Assembly (NCBI RefSeq): GCF_002735705.1
Contig: NZ_PDZL01000021.1
Coordinates: forward strand, 1-64,000
Source: Janthinobacterium sp. BJB426
GTDB taxonomy: Bacteria > Pseudomonadota > Gammaproteobacteria > Burkholderiales > Burkholderiaceae_D
Direction: 5' to 3'
DNA: 64,000 bases
The notes under the pieces were generated by a model that saw only the letters and a program-made list of their open reading frames with translations, ran no database searches and was not told the DNA's origin. How positions within the stretch are numbered: position 1 is the stretch's first letter; each line of letters opens with the position of its first letter. Made by a program: the position numbers and the translations under genes. Shown here in pieces: positions 40,274 through 49,900 of this stretch.

Positions 40274-40409
40274 GGCCCCTCCTTTCCAGCGCTTTCATAG
40301 CGTTCTTATCAGAATGACAGTATCGCGCAGCAGAGCACGCTTGTCGACTGGAATACGGCAACTGTGTACAAAACAACAGCACTTTCAAGCTGACCAGGAG
40401 GGGTGAGTA

Positions 40410-40423
40410 TTAATCCAGATCAA
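40410..40423. promoter_or_regulatory. FNR/ANR-like box
   Basis: TTAATCCAGATCAA matches TTGAT-N4-ATCAA at nine of ten defined positions. It lies 100 bp before the start of the small HMA-like gene and in the region divergent to the binding-protein gene. Anaerobic control is inferred. Confidence 0.55.
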
Positions 40424-40522
40424 TAAAACCGCAAATAGAAAATAAATCTTGCGTGCTACTCTGGACGGCATGCGCACCGCTCGCCTACGCTGTTTTTTTA
40501 TTTGAAAAACAAGAGGACCCCC

Positions 40523-40786
40523 ATGCAGACAGCACGCTTGAATATTATCGGGATGGATCACGAAGGCTGCGCCGACAGGCTGACGGGCGCGCTCGAAGCC
40601 GTCACGGGCGTGGCCACTGTGTGCGTCTCGCTGGCGCGCCACGGCGCCACGGTGCAATTCGACGAACGCCTGGCCACGCAGGAACGCCTGCTGGCCGCCG
40701 TCAATGACGCTGGCTTCATGGGCGAGGCCTCCAATGAAGAACAACTGCCGTCCTGCAGCGGCGCCTGCGGCCACTGCCGCCACTGA
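40523..40786 (+). CDS. Small heavy-metal-associated (HMA)-like protein, altered motif
   Basis: This 87-residue protein has the beta-alpha-beta-beta-alpha-beta pattern of HMA/copper-chaperone domains (ARLNIIGMDHEGCADRLTGA, then a GVATVCVSL strand). The usual GMxCxxC metal site reads GMDHEGC, so the first Cys is His. A C-terminal tail adds CSGACGHC, a new Cys/His cluster. Metal binding is therefore plausible but of changed chemistry. GAGGA precedes the ATG. An FNR-like box upstream and the anaerobic neighbours suggest expression without oxygen. Confidence 0.75.
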   Translation: MQTARLNIIGMDHEGCADRLTGALEAVTGVATVCVSLARHGATVQFDERLATQERLLAAVNDAGFMGEASNEEQLPSCSGACGHCRH

Positions 40787-40806
40787 ACGCCTGCTCCTTT
40801 CTCCGC

Positions 40807-41334
40807 TCAGCCTTCCCGCGCGCCCCGGTCGCGCAGATGCGCCAGCACGCGGCGCGGTCCCAGCGCCTGCAAGTCGAACGGCGGCAACTCGATGGCATCG
40901 AGCGTATTCTTGAACAGCAGACCCAGTTCCGTGTCGCCTTCCAGGCTCAGGCGACGGCTGAAGAACAGGGTGTCCGGATCTTCCTGGCGCCGCGCCAGCA
41001 GCATCAGATCATGCACGCTGGCGGCGATGCACAGGTCCGGCACGTCGACATAGCGCTCGGCCACGAACACCGTGCCCTGCCACTCGAAATCGAAGGCGAT
41101 GCCCGCGTCCAGCAGCCGCAAACGCAGGCTGCGCCCTTCCAGGCTGCGCCGCACATCGTCGGGCAATTGCGGCGCCAGCAGGCGGTTCAAGCCTTGCACG
41201 AACAGCCAGGAGGCGGGATATGGCGGCAGCTTGGACAGCAATTCGGCCAGCGGTTCGGGCAGCCGGTACGACACGGCGGGCTTGCTCATACTCGGCTTGG
41301 CCGGGACGGGCAATCTTTCCAGTTGATCTTGCAT
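40807..41334 (-). CDS. ubiT: UbiT, SCP2-domain lipid carrier for O2-independent ubiquinone synthesis
   Basis: This 175-residue protein carries an SCP2 (sterol-carrier) domain and matches UbiT/YhbT, the accessory factor that works with UbiU and UbiV in ring hydroxylation of ubiquinone precursors without oxygen. Typical blocks are LPPYPASWLFVQGLNRLLAP and GDTELGLLFKNTLDAIELPP. It follows ubiV by 20 bases with AAGGAAG before the ATG. In E. coli ubiT is divergent from ubiUV; here all three are in one direction. Confidence 0.9.
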   Translation of the reverse strand: MQDQLERLPVPAKPSMSKPAVSYRLPEPLAELLSKLPPYPASWLFVQGLNRLLAPQLPDDVRRSLEGRSLRLRLLDAGIAFDFEWQGTVFVAERYVDVPDLCIAASVHDLMLLARRQEDPDTLFFSRRLSLEGDTELGLLFKNTLDAIELPPFDLQALGPRRVLAHLRDRGAREG

Positions 41335-41354
41335 GGTGCTTCCTTTCGAGGCGT

Positions 41355-42251
41355 TCAATGGGCGGCGTGCTGTTCCATGCCGGGCTGGCCGTGCCAGTAG
41401 CCGTCACAGGCGCCGGCCGGCTGGCAGGCCGCCAGCTGGGCCTGGGCGCCGATCCCGCTGACCTGGCCGCGGCGGGCGCGGTCAAAGATGGCGATCACCT
41501 GTTCCGTATGCATGGCCTGCGGGCTGATGCGCGCCACCGCCACGCCCATGTCGCGCATGGCGTCGAGTTCGCGCACCAGGTTGTAGACCAGCGCCGACTG
41601 CGTCTGCGTGCCGTTCAACACGAGGAACGGCACTTCATCGCGCGTGCGCAGCAGCAGGCCGTCCGGCTCTTCCAGGCAGCTGTAGCCGCAATCGTCCTTC
41701 GGCAGATTGCGGTTGCGCGCCGTGAAACAGCGCGCGGAAAACGCCAGCGGCATGCGGCCGTAGGCGAACACTTCCGTCTCCAGCCCTTCCGGTTTCTGGC
41801 GCTGCATCTCGGCCAGCGCCGTCTGCCCCATTTCCAGCGGCATCACCCAGCGCCGCGCGCCCAGGCGCGCCAGCAATTGCAGGCTGGGGCCATTGAACAG
41901 GTTCAAATGGGGACCGGCGACGAAGGACGCGCCCTTTTCCATGCAGTGCACGGCGCCCATGTCGTTGGCCTCGACGCCGTAGCGGCCATTGCCCGTGATG
42001 CGGCGCAGGGTCGCCAGTTCCGCGCCCGCCTCGATCAGCGCCTGCGTCGACAGCACCACTTCCTTGCCGGCGGCGGCCAGCATGTCGGCGATATCGAGCC
42101 AGTCGGCCAGGCGTACCTCATGCCGGCGCGAGCAGACGGTTTCGCCCAGGTACACGATATCGACGGCGGTGCCGGCGATCTGCTGGTAAAACTCGAAAAC
42201 GGTGGCGCGCGGCCAGTAGTACAGCAAGGGGCCCAAAGAGAGTTTTAACAT
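41355..42251 (-). CDS. ubiV: UbiV, U32-family protein for O2-independent ubiquinone synthesis
   Basis: This 298-residue protein of the U32 peptidase-like family forms the UbiU-UbiV complex and hydroxylates ubiquinone precursors under anoxia (established for E. coli). Cys40, Cys175, Cys188 and Cys192 match the four [4Fe-4S] ligands of UbiV (ETVCSRRHE and [20 protein letters not shown]). The C-terminus has an additional Cys/His-containing tail. It is separated from ubiU by a palindromic repeat. Confidence 0.92.
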   Translation of the reverse strand: MLKLSLGPLLYYWPRATVFEFYQQIAGTAVDIVYLGETVCSRRHEVRLADWLDIADMLAAAGKEVVLSTQALIEAGAELATLRRITGNGRYGVEANDMGAVHCMEKGASFVAGPHLNLFNGPSLQLLARLGARRWVMPLEMGQTALAEMQRQKPEGLETEVFAYGRMPLAFSARCFTARNRNLPKDDCGYSCLEEPDGLLLRTRDEVPFLVLNGTQTQSALVYNLVRELDAMRDMGVAVARISPQAMHTEQVIAIFDRARRGQVSGIGAQAQLAACQPAGACDGYWHGQPGMEQHAAH

Positions 42252-42274
42252 GTCTTTTCCATTTTTTTAGTTTA

Positions 42275-42375
42275 CAAAACCGTAGCGAGCGGTTCGCGGC
42301 GAGGCCGAGAAGCGCAGCTGTGCTAGAGCACAGCGAGCATCGCAGGCCACGCCCCGGGACGCGCAGTAGGTTTTG
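42275..42375. repeat. Interspersed ~100-bp palindromic repeat, copy 2
   Basis: This copy is in reverse orientation relative to the repeat at 28986-29086 and shares four long blocks with it. It lies between ubiU and ubiV and ends exactly at the base before the ubiU stop codon. It will be part of the ubiUVT mRNA, where it can fold as a long interrupted hairpin around CTGTGC-TAGA-GCACAG. Confidence 0.85.
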
Positions 42376-43413
42376 CTATTTCCAAGAGCGGTGGTAGGCA
42401 CCCAAGGTGTGCTGCTGGCCCTCGGCCAGCTTGTCCATGGCCGCCATCCAGCCCGGCTTGACAGCGTAGCGCGCATTGCCTTCGCGGCAGGCGTCGATCG
42501 CTTCGCGCCACACGCGCGTCACCTGCGCCACATAGGCGGGACTGCGCTGGCGTCCTTCGATTTTCACGGCGCGCACGCCCATGGCGATCAGCTGCGGCAG
42601 CAGCGCCAGCGTGTTCAGGCTGGCCGGTTCCTCGATGGCGTAATACTCTTCGTCATTGACTTCGAAACGCCCCTTGCACAGGGTGGGATAGCTGGCGTTT
42701 TCGCCGGGCGCATAGCGGTCGATCAACACGCCGTTCAGACGCGATTCCAGGCCCTTCGGCGTTTCCAGCCAGCGCACGGATTTCGCCGGCGAGCACACGC
42801 CGTGCGTGTTCGGTGCCTCGCCCGTCGCATACGACGACAGCGCGCAGCGCCCTTCGACCATCACGCACAGGCTGCCGAAGCCGAAGACCTCGATCTCGAC
42901 TTCCGTCTTGGCGATCAATTGCTCGACCTGCGCCATCGACAGCACGCGCGGCAGCACGGCGCGGGCGATGCCGAAGTGTTCATGGTAAAAATTGATGGCT
43001 TCATAGTTGGTGGCCGAGCCCTGCACGGACAGGTGCAGGCGCAGCTGCGGGTGGTGCTGGGCCGCATACGCCATCAGGCCAGGATCGGCCACGATCATGG
43101 CGTCGATGCCGGCTTGCGCGGCGCGGTCGATGGCGCTGCGCCACACGGCCCAGTTGTGCGGCTGCGGATAGGTGTTCAGCGCCAGCAGCACCTTGCGTCC
43201 ATATTGATGGGCGTAGCGCACGCCCTCGGCGATGGCCTTCTCGTCGAAATTGAGGCCGGCGAAATTGCGCGCATTGGTGGCATCGCGAAAGCCCAGGTAG
43301 ACGGTGTCGGCGCCATTGTCGACGGCCGCTTTCAAGGCAGGCAGGCTGCCGGCGGGGCAGACCAGTTCCAGCGGTCCGGCCACGCGGGTGGCGGTGGTTG
43401 AATCAAGCATCAT
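42376..43413 (-). CDS. ubiU: UbiU, U32-family protein for O2-independent ubiquinone synthesis
   Basis: This 345-residue U32-family protein is the partner of UbiV. Candidate [4Fe-4S] ligands are Cys183, Cys190, Cys207 and Cys246, in the blocks SLCVMVEGRC, THGVCSPAK and YPTLCKGRF, as in E. coli UbiU. The N-terminus ELVCPAGSLPALKAAVDNGA is the usual U32 start. I chose the first of two adjacent ATG codons; longer in-frame extensions lack family similarity. It is the first gene of ubiU-ubiV-ubiT. Confidence 0.92.
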   Translation of the reverse strand: MMLDSTTATRVAGPLELVCPAGSLPALKAAVDNGADTVYLGFRDATNARNFAGLNFDEKAIAEGVRYAHQYGRKVLLALNTYPQPHNWAVWRSAIDRAAQAGIDAMIVADPGLMAYAAQHHPQLRLHLSVQGSATNYEAINFYHEHFGIARAVLPRVLSMAQVEQLIAKTEVEIEVFGFGSLCVMVEGRCALSSYATGEAPNTHGVCSPAKSVRWLETPKGLESRLNGVLIDRYAPGENASYPTLCKGRFEVNDEEYYAIEEPASLNTLALLPQLIAMGVRAVKIEGRQRSPAYVAQVTRVWREAIDACREGNARYAVKPGWMAAMDKLAEGQQHTLGAYHRSWK

Positions 43414-43575
43414 GATATTCACAGTCCTGTATCGGCTCAGGGTGCAGACTATAGCCCCGCCCATGCCGCCCAGTCCTTGACGCAGGTGAAGGAATGCATG
43501 CATGGCTGGCGCGCGTTCAACTTGCTTGACCTGGCTGTAAAATGCCCCACTTTTCTCCCTCTTCGATTGCCCGCC

Positions 43576-43992
43576 ATGACCCGCAAACCGCTGCTGATTT
43601 TCCTGCTCACCCTGTTCCTCACCGCGCTGCAAGTGCAGTGGGCCGGCCCGGCCGATGGCTATGACGCAGAGACCATCTCCGTCCTGTCGCCGGAAGTACT
43701 GGGCGCGTATCCGGGCGTGCTGCTGCTGTTCCTGCTGGCCGTGTTCGCGCGCCGCCAACTGCCGCTGCTGCGTCAGGCCGCCATCTGCACGGGCCTGCTG
43801 GCCGTCTACTGGCTGCTGGCGAACTACGTGACGTTCGACGCACGCGTGGCCAGCTGGAGCACCTACTCGCCGCTGGAAATCTGGGCGCACGTGCTGCCCG
43901 CCTCCGTCGCCAGCATCGCCGCCTGCGGCGTCGCGTTCTTTTGCGCGAGCTGGCTGATCCTGCGCGAAACGCGCTGGAACAAAACCGGCTGA
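43576..43992 (+). CDS. Small inner-membrane protein of unknown function
   Basis: This is a 138-residue protein with four predicted membrane helices (about residues 6-22, 45-62, 72-90 and 108-128), the first of which could also act as a signal anchor. I recognise no family. The first ATG in the open frame is further upstream, but the region ahead of the first helix looks non-coding and the chosen ATG begins a typical MTRKPLL start. It stands between the divergent ubiU and nrdD promoter regions. Confidence 0.65.
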   Translation: MTRKPLLIFLLTLFLTALQVQWAGPADGYDAETISVLSPEVLGAYPGVLLLFLLAVFARRQLPLLRQAAICTGLLAVYWLLANYVTFDARVASWSTYSPLEIWAHVLPASVASIAACGVAFFCASWLILRETRWNKTG

Positions 43993-44001
43993 GGTGGTTT
44001 T

Positions 44002-44096
44002 TTCACCTGCATCAAGGATTCGTCACGCAACTGCACGCACCCTTTGACGCCACTATATTTAGTGATTAATCTCCATAAAAACACCGCATGTTGTGT
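44002..44096 (+). promoter_or_regulatory. nrdD control region: two NrdR boxes and an FNR-like site
   Basis: CCACTATATTTAGTGA (44050-44065) and ACACCGCATGTTGTGT (44081-44096) match the NrdR box ACWCWATATATWGTGT at 13 and 12 of 16 positions. They start 31 bp apart, the normal spacing of paired NrdR boxes. TTCACCTGCATCAA (44002-44015) matches the FNR site at eight of ten positions. Repression by NrdR and anaerobic activation are inferred. Confidence 0.6.
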
Positions 44097-44110
44097 TTAT
44101 TGGAGGTTTC

Positions 44111-45859
44111 ATGACGACAAATGCAGTTTCCCCCACACGCGGCCAGGTCGATGTCGCCGCGTCCATCAATGAATACCTGGACCGGCGCGACTGGCGTGTC
44201 AACGCCAATGCCAACCAGGGCTACTCGCTGGGTGGCCTGATACTCAACGTGTCGGGCAAGGTCATCGCCAACTACTGGCTGGACCAGGTGTATCCGCCGG
44301 AAGTGGGCGCGGCGCACCGCGAAGCGGCGCTGCACATCCACGACCTCGACATGCTGGCCGGCTATTGCGCCGGCTGGTCGCTGCGCACCCTACTGCATGA
44401 AGGCTTGAATGGCGTGCCAGGCAAGATCGAATCGGGCCCGCCCAAGCACATGTCGAGCGCCATCGGCCAGATCGTCAATTTTCTCGGCACCCTGCAAAAC
44501 GAGTGGGCCGGCGCGCAGGCGTTCAGCTCCTTCGACACCTACATGGCGCCCTACATCCGCAAGGACAGCCTGCGCTACGAAGACGTGCGCCAGTACATGC
44601 AGGAGCTGATCTTCAACCTCAACGTGCCATCGCGCTGGGGCACGCAAACGCCATTCACCAACCTCACGTTCGACTGGGTCTGCCCGGACGACCTGCGCGA
44701 ACAGATTCCCGTCATCGCCGGCCAGGAGATGGACTTCAGCTATGGCGAGCTGCAGGCGGAGATGGACATGATCAACCGCGCCTACATCGAGATCATGATG
44801 GCGGGCGACGCCAAGGGCCGGGTCTTCACCTTCCCCATCCCCACCTATAACATCACCGAGGATTTCGACTGGCATAGCGAAAACGCGGAACGCCTGTTCG
44901 AGATGACGGCCCGCTACGGCCTGCCCTACTTCCAGAACTTCATCAATTCGGAACTCAAGCCGAACATGATCCGCTCCATGTGCTGCCGCTTGCAGCTGGA
45001 CTTGCGCGAACTGCTCAAAAGGGGCAATGGCCTGTTCGGTTCCGCCGAGCAGACCGGTTCCCTGGGCGTGGTGACGATCAACTGCGCGCGCCTGGGTCAC
45101 TTGTGGCGCGGCGACGAGCCAGCGTTGCTGGCCGACCTGGACCGCCTGCTGGAACTGGGCAAGACCAGCCTGGAAATCAAACGCCGCACCATCGAGGAAC
45201 TGATGCAGCAAGGCCTGTTCCCGTACACGAAACGCTACCTGGGCACCCTGCGCAATCACTTTTCCACCCTGGGCGTGAACGGCATCAACGAGATGATCCG
45301 CAATTTCAGCGGCGACGCTTACGACATCACGTCCGCCGAGGGCCATGCGCTGGCGATACGCCTGCTCGACCACGTGCGCGCCCGCATGGTGGCCTTCCAG
45401 GAAGAGACGGGCCATATGTACAACCTGGAAGCGACGCCGGCCGAAGGCACGACGTACCGCTTCGCCCGCGAAGACCGCAAGCGCTATCCCGCCATCCTGC
45501 AGGCGGGAACAAGCGACAACCCGTACTACACGAATTCGTCGCAGCTGCCCGTCGGCCACACGGACGACCCGTTCGAGGCGCTGGAATTACAGGACGTGCT
45601 GCAGCGCAAGTACACGGGCGGCACGGTGCTGCACCTGTACATGACGGAAGCGCTGTCGGATGCGAGCGCGTGCCGCGAACTGGTAAAACGCGCGCTGAGC
45701 CGCTTTTCGCTGCCCTACATTACCGTCACGCCCACGTTTTCCATCTGCCCGCGCCACGGCTACCTGGCCGGCAAACATGAATTCTGTCCCACCTGCGACG
45801 CGGAACTGATCGCCCGCAAGCAGTCCGATCTCGCTCACCCACTCAAGGAAACGCCATGA
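44111..45859 (+). CDS. nrdD: Class III (anaerobic) ribonucleotide reductase NrdD, catalytic part
   Basis: This 582-residue protein matches anaerobic ribonucleoside-triphosphate reductase, which makes dNTPs without oxygen. The core blocks RDWRVNANANQGYSLGGL, VPSRWGTQTPFTN, SMCCRLQLDLRELLKRGNGL and the zinc-binding ICPRHGYLAGKHEFCPTC are present. What is missing is the C-terminal glycyl-radical loop RVxGY, which ends normal NrdD. That loop is encoded in the next ORF, overlapping by ATGA in another frame. No N-terminal ATP-cone of usual length is seen. GGAGG four bases before the ATG sets the start. Confidence 0.9.
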   Translation: MTTNAVSPTRGQVDVAASINEYLDRRDWRVNANANQGYSLGGLILNVSGKVIANYWLDQVYPPEVGAAHREAALHIHDLDMLAGYCAGWSLRTLLHEGLNGVPGKIESGPPKHMSSAIGQIVNFLGTLQNEWAGAQAFSSFDTYMAPYIRKDSLRYEDVRQYMQELIFNLNVPSRWGTQTPFTNLTFDWVCPDDLREQIPVIAGQEMDFSYGELQAEMDMINRAYIEIMMAGDAKGRVFTFPIPTYNITEDFDWHSENAERLFEMTARYGLPYFQNFINSELKPNMIRSMCCRLQLDLRELLKRGNGLFGSAEQTGSLGVVTINCARLGHLWRGDEPALLADLDRLLELGKTSLEIKRRTIEELMQQGLFPYTKRYLGTLRNHFSTLGVNGINEMIRNFSGDAYDITSAEGHALAIRLLDHVRARMVAFQEETGHMYNLEATPAEGTTYRFAREDRKRYPAILQAGTSDNPYYTNSSQLPVGHTDDPFEALELQDVLQRKYTGGTVLHLYMTEALSDASACRELVKRALSRFSLPYITVTPTFSICPRHGYLAGKHEFCPTCDAELIARKQSDLAHPLKETP

Positions 45860-46056
45860 ACGCACGTCCCGACTTCACTCCCGCCATCACCCTGCTCGAC
45901 ACCGAACGCCAGCGCTGCGAAATCTGGACGCGCGTGATGGGCTACCACCGCCCCGTCGCCTCGTTCAACATCGGCAAGCAGGGCGAATTCCACGAGCGCC
46001 AGTACTTTACGGAAGCGAGCGCCCGTGTTGGCCAGCCCGCGTGCCATGGCGGCTGA
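45856..46056 (+). CDS. Separate glycyl-radical domain of NrdD
   Basis: This 66-residue ORF contains CEIWTRVMGYHRPVASFNIG, the glycyl-radical segment that forms the C-terminus of class III ribonucleotide reductases; the radical Gly is residue 29. It starts with an ATG overlapping the stop of the large NrdD ORF (ATGA) and has AAGGA seven bases upstream, so it can be translated by coupling. If real, the enzyme works as two polypeptides, comparable in idea to the separate glycyl-radical protein GrcA that repairs PflB. A sequencing frameshift is the main alternative. Confidence 0.8.
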   Translation: MNARPDFTPAITLLDTERQRCEIWTRVMGYHRPVASFNIGKQGEFHERQYFTEASARVGQPACHGG

Positions 46057-46753
46057 GTTGAAAGTGGGCGGCCTGACGCCCTTTTCCGCCACCGACTATC
46101 CGGGCAAGCTGGCGGCCGTGGTGTTCGTGCAGGGCTGTCCCTGGCGTTGCGGCTATTGCCACAATCCGCACTTGCAGCCCCGCACGCCGGAAGGCGCCAT
46201 GCCCTGGCAGGACGTCCTGACCTGGCTGCGCCGCCGCGTGGGCCTGGTCGACGCCGTCGTCTTCAGCGGCGGCGAAGCATGCATGGACCCGGCGCTGGCG
46301 CGCGCCATGCAGGACGTCAGGGAACTGGGTTTCGGCATCGGCCTGCACACGGCCTGCATCTATCCGCAACGCCTGCAGGAAGTGCTGCCCCTGGTCGACT
46401 GGGTCGGTTTCGACATCAAGGCGCCGTTTGCCGACTATCGTCATGTGACCCGCGTGGCCGCCAGCGGCGACCCGGCGCGCGCCTGTCTGGACGCCATCCT
46501 CGCCAGCGGCGTCGCCTACGAGTGCCGCACCACCACCCATCCGGACCTGCTGCCGGACGAGCAGTTGCTGGCCCTGGCCACCACCCTGGCCGCCAAAGGC
46601 GTCGATAATTACGTGCTGCAGCAGTTCCGTGCCGAAGGCTGCGCGGATGCGGCGCTGGCCGGCCGCCCCCTGCACGGCTATCCGGCGCCGCGCACCGTGG
46701 CGCAAATCGGCGCCATGTTTCCGCGTTTTACATTCCGTAATCATGGCGGTTGA
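46046..46753 (+). CDS. nrdG: NrdG, anaerobic ribonucleotide reductase activating enzyme
   Basis: This radical-SAM activase installs the glycyl radical on NrdD. The CxxxCxxC cluster site is Cys31, Cys35 and Cys38 (GCPWRCGYC), followed by FSGGE. At 235 residues it belongs to the longer, YjjW-like or Pseudomonas-type NrdG group. The ATG lies inside the end of the glycyl-domain ORF (11 bp overlap). A GTG seven codons earlier with GGAAG upstream is a possible alternative start. Confidence 0.88.
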   Translation: MAAELKVGGLTPFSATDYPGKLAAVVFVQGCPWRCGYCHNPHLQPRTPEGAMPWQDVLTWLRRRVGLVDAVVFSGGEACMDPALARAMQDVRELGFGIGLHTACIYPQRLQEVLPLVDWVGFDIKAPFADYRHVTRVAASGDPARACLDAILASGVAYECRTTTHPDLLPDEQLLALATTLAAKGVDNYVLQQFRAEGCADAALAGRPLHGYPAPRTVAQIGAMFPRFTFRNHGG

Positions 46754-46901
46754 TCCTGCAGCCACATAATTGTTGAAAGTCCCACAAAATTCCCCGTTCT
46801 GCAACGCTGAAATGTCTTGCGTACTGTAATGTATCAACTGTGCCGCGCACCATGCCCGGCATAGCAGATTCCTCACACCGCATTACAGATAAGCGTCATC
46901 C

Positions 46902-49900
46902 ATGAACGATTTCACCGCAGTCAACCCAGGCATCCCTTCCACCCACGCCGACATCCTGTACGGCCCGCCGCGACCGGATCTGCTGCGCGAGGAAGTGCTG
47001 GCCGACCTGCTGGAGGCAACGGCCCGCCGCTGCCCCGAGCAAATCGCCCTGATCGATGGCGCGCGCCGCATCACGTATGCGCAGCTCGATGCGCAGGCCG
47101 GCCTGGCCGCATCGCGCCTGGTGGCGGCCGGCGTCAAGCCCGGCGACATCGTGGGACTGTGGCTGCCGCGTGGCGCCCATCTGCTGCTGATGCAGGCAGC
47201 GATTGCAAAGGCGGGCGCCGCCTGGCTGCCCGTCGATGAAGACACGCCCGTCGAGCGCCTGCAAGTGTGCCTTGATGACGCCAATGGCTTTGGTGTGGTC
47301 AGCTGCGCGCAGTTCGCGCCGCGCCTGGCCGATGCCGGACTTGGGCGTCCCGTGTGGACGGCGGAAAGCCTGCTGGCCCCCGCCGCGCCGGGCGAAGTGC
47401 TGCCGACGCGCGGAGCCGTGCTGCCCGAACACCCCGCGTACGTGATCTACACGTCCGGCTCCACGGGCAAGCCCAAGGGCATATTGATCAACCAGCGCAG
47501 CATCTGCCACTTCCTGCGCAGCGAAAACGCCGTGCTGGAAGTGACGCAATCCGACACCGTCTACCAGGGCTTTTCCGTCGCCTTCGACATGTCGTTCGAG
47601 GAAATCTGGATCGCCTACCTGGTAGGCGCCACCCTGTGGCTGGGACCCAAGGAGATTTCAGGCGACCCGGAAGCCTTGCCGCGCGCGCTGGCCGACAACA
47701 AGGTCACCGTTCTCCACGCCGTGCCGACCTTGCTGGCCCTGTTTGCCGAGGAAGTGCCGAGCCTGCGCCTGATCAACCTGGGCGGCGAGATGTGCCCGGA
47801 GTCCTTGGTCGAGCGCTGGTCGCGCCCGGGCCGCGCCATGTTCAACACCTATGGCCCGACGGAAGCGACCGTCTCGTGCAGCCTGGCGCGTTTGCGGCCC
47901 GGCGAGCCGGTGACCATCGGCACGCCGCTGCCCAACTATGGCTTGCTGGTGCTGCAGGTGGCCGAGCCGGGAGAAAACCGCCCGCTCGTCCTGCTGCCGC
48001 GCGGCGAGACGGGGGAACTGTGCATCATCGGCCCCGGCCTGGCCGAAGGTTACCTGGGCCGGCCCGACCTGACGCTGGAAAAATTCCTGCCCAATCCCTG
48101 GAGCACGGGTCCTGACGATGCGCGCCTGTACCGCACGGGCGACCTGGCGCGCATCGATCTTGATGGCCAGGTGCTGTGCCTGGGCCGCGCCGACGACCAG
48201 GTGAAAATTCGCGGCTTCCGCGTGGAGCTGGGCGAGATCGAAGCCGTGCTGGCGCAGCAGGCGGGCGTGGGTACGGTGGCTGTATTGTTGCGCAAGGATG
48301 ACGGTATCGACCAGCTGGTGGCGTATATCGTCGGCAGCGACGAGGCGCCCGACGATGCCTTGGCGGCGAAAACCCTGCGTGCGGCATTGAACTTGCACTT
48401 GCCGCCGTATATGGTGCCGGGCCGTTTTGAATTGCTGCCGCTGATGCCGCGTCTGACCTCGGGCAAGATCGACAGGAAGGCCTTGAAAGCCATGCCATTG
48501 TCCGCACCGCCGGCTGGCGAAGCGGGTGAATCGGACGTGCCGGAAACGCCGGCCGAAGCGGCCCTGTTCGCGGCGCTGGCCAAGCTGTTCCCGGGCCAGG
48601 CGATCTTGCGCCAGCTGGACTTCTTCAGCGACCTCGGCGGCCATTCCTTCCTGGCCGCGCGCCTGGCGTCCGCACTGCGCGCCGATCCGGCCTACGCCCA
48701 TATGACGGTGCGCGACATTTACCAGAACCGGCAAATCGGCAAGATCGCCGCCGTGCTCAATGAAGCGCCGGCGCTGGCCACGCCGGAAGCGGAATGGACG
48801 CCACCATCGACCCTGAAGCGCTGGATTTGCGGCGCGGCACAGGCGGCGGCCGTGCCTGGCCTCGTCACCCTGCGCATGGCGCAGTGGATGGCGCCGTTCT
48901 TCACTTACCACTTCTTCACGGGCGACACGGGCGATACCGTGCCTCGCGCCATCGCCGCCTCCATCGGCGTGTTCCTGCTGGCGACCCTGGCCGAATTTGC
49001 CATTGCAATCGCCGGCAAGTGGCTGATCGCCGGACGTTTGAAACCGGGCAGCTATCCGCTGTGGGGCGTCACCTACTACCGCTGGTGGCTGGCCGACCGC
49101 CTGGTCGAATCGGCGCCCGCCTACCTGCTCAGCGGCTCGTCCCTGAACAGCTGGTGGTTGCGCGCGCTGGGCGCGAAAGTCGGCAAGGAAGTCGTCATCG
49201 GCTCGATGACCCTGCGCGTGCCCGACCTGCTGTCCATCGGCGACAACGTCAGCGTGGGCAATGCCGTCAACTTTGAAAACGCCCGGGTCGAGCGGGGCCG
49301 TTTGCTGCTGGGCCGGATCAGCATCGGCGACGACGCCTGCATCAGTTCTTACGCCATCCTGGAAGGCAACACGCAAGTGGGCGCCTTCGGCCACCTGGAA
49401 GGACAATCGGCCCTGGCCGATGGCGCGGCGGTGCCGGCCGGACGCGTGTACACAGGTTCTCCCGCGCGCGACATTGGCGCGTTTGACCCTGCCAGCCAGC
49501 CGCCCCGCCCCGCCGTTTCGCGCCTGCGCCTGACGGGCGAAACCGTGTTCTTCTGCTTCGGCATGGTACTCATCGCCGTGCTGTTCTTCATGCCCGTCTT
49601 CCCCAGCTTCGTGCTGATCGACTGGTTCGACGAGCGCGAAATGATGCCGTGGCTGCAGGGACGCGACGTGACGACCCAGCTGGCCCGCTACTTCCTGCTG
49701 GCCTTCCCCGCCAGCGCCGTGCTGATCGTGCTCACGGCCCTGCTGTCGGCCGCCATCCGCTGGGGCGCGCTGCCGCGCCTGAAGCCGGGCAGCTCGCCCG
49801 TGCACAGCAATATCTATTGCGCCAAGTGGCTGGTCAGCCATATCCAGGAATCGAGCCTGAACGTCCTGCACGGCATTTACGCCACCGTGTACGCGCCGTA

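Noticed and set aside
43414-43575. FNR site before ubiU
   Set aside because: The best candidate, around TTGACGCAGGTGAA, matches only seven of ten positions, too weak to claim.
46011-46876. A long minus-strand open frame over nrdG
   Set aside because: NrdG has its radical-SAM motif and operon context on the plus strand; the antisense frame has neither a ribosome site nor a family.
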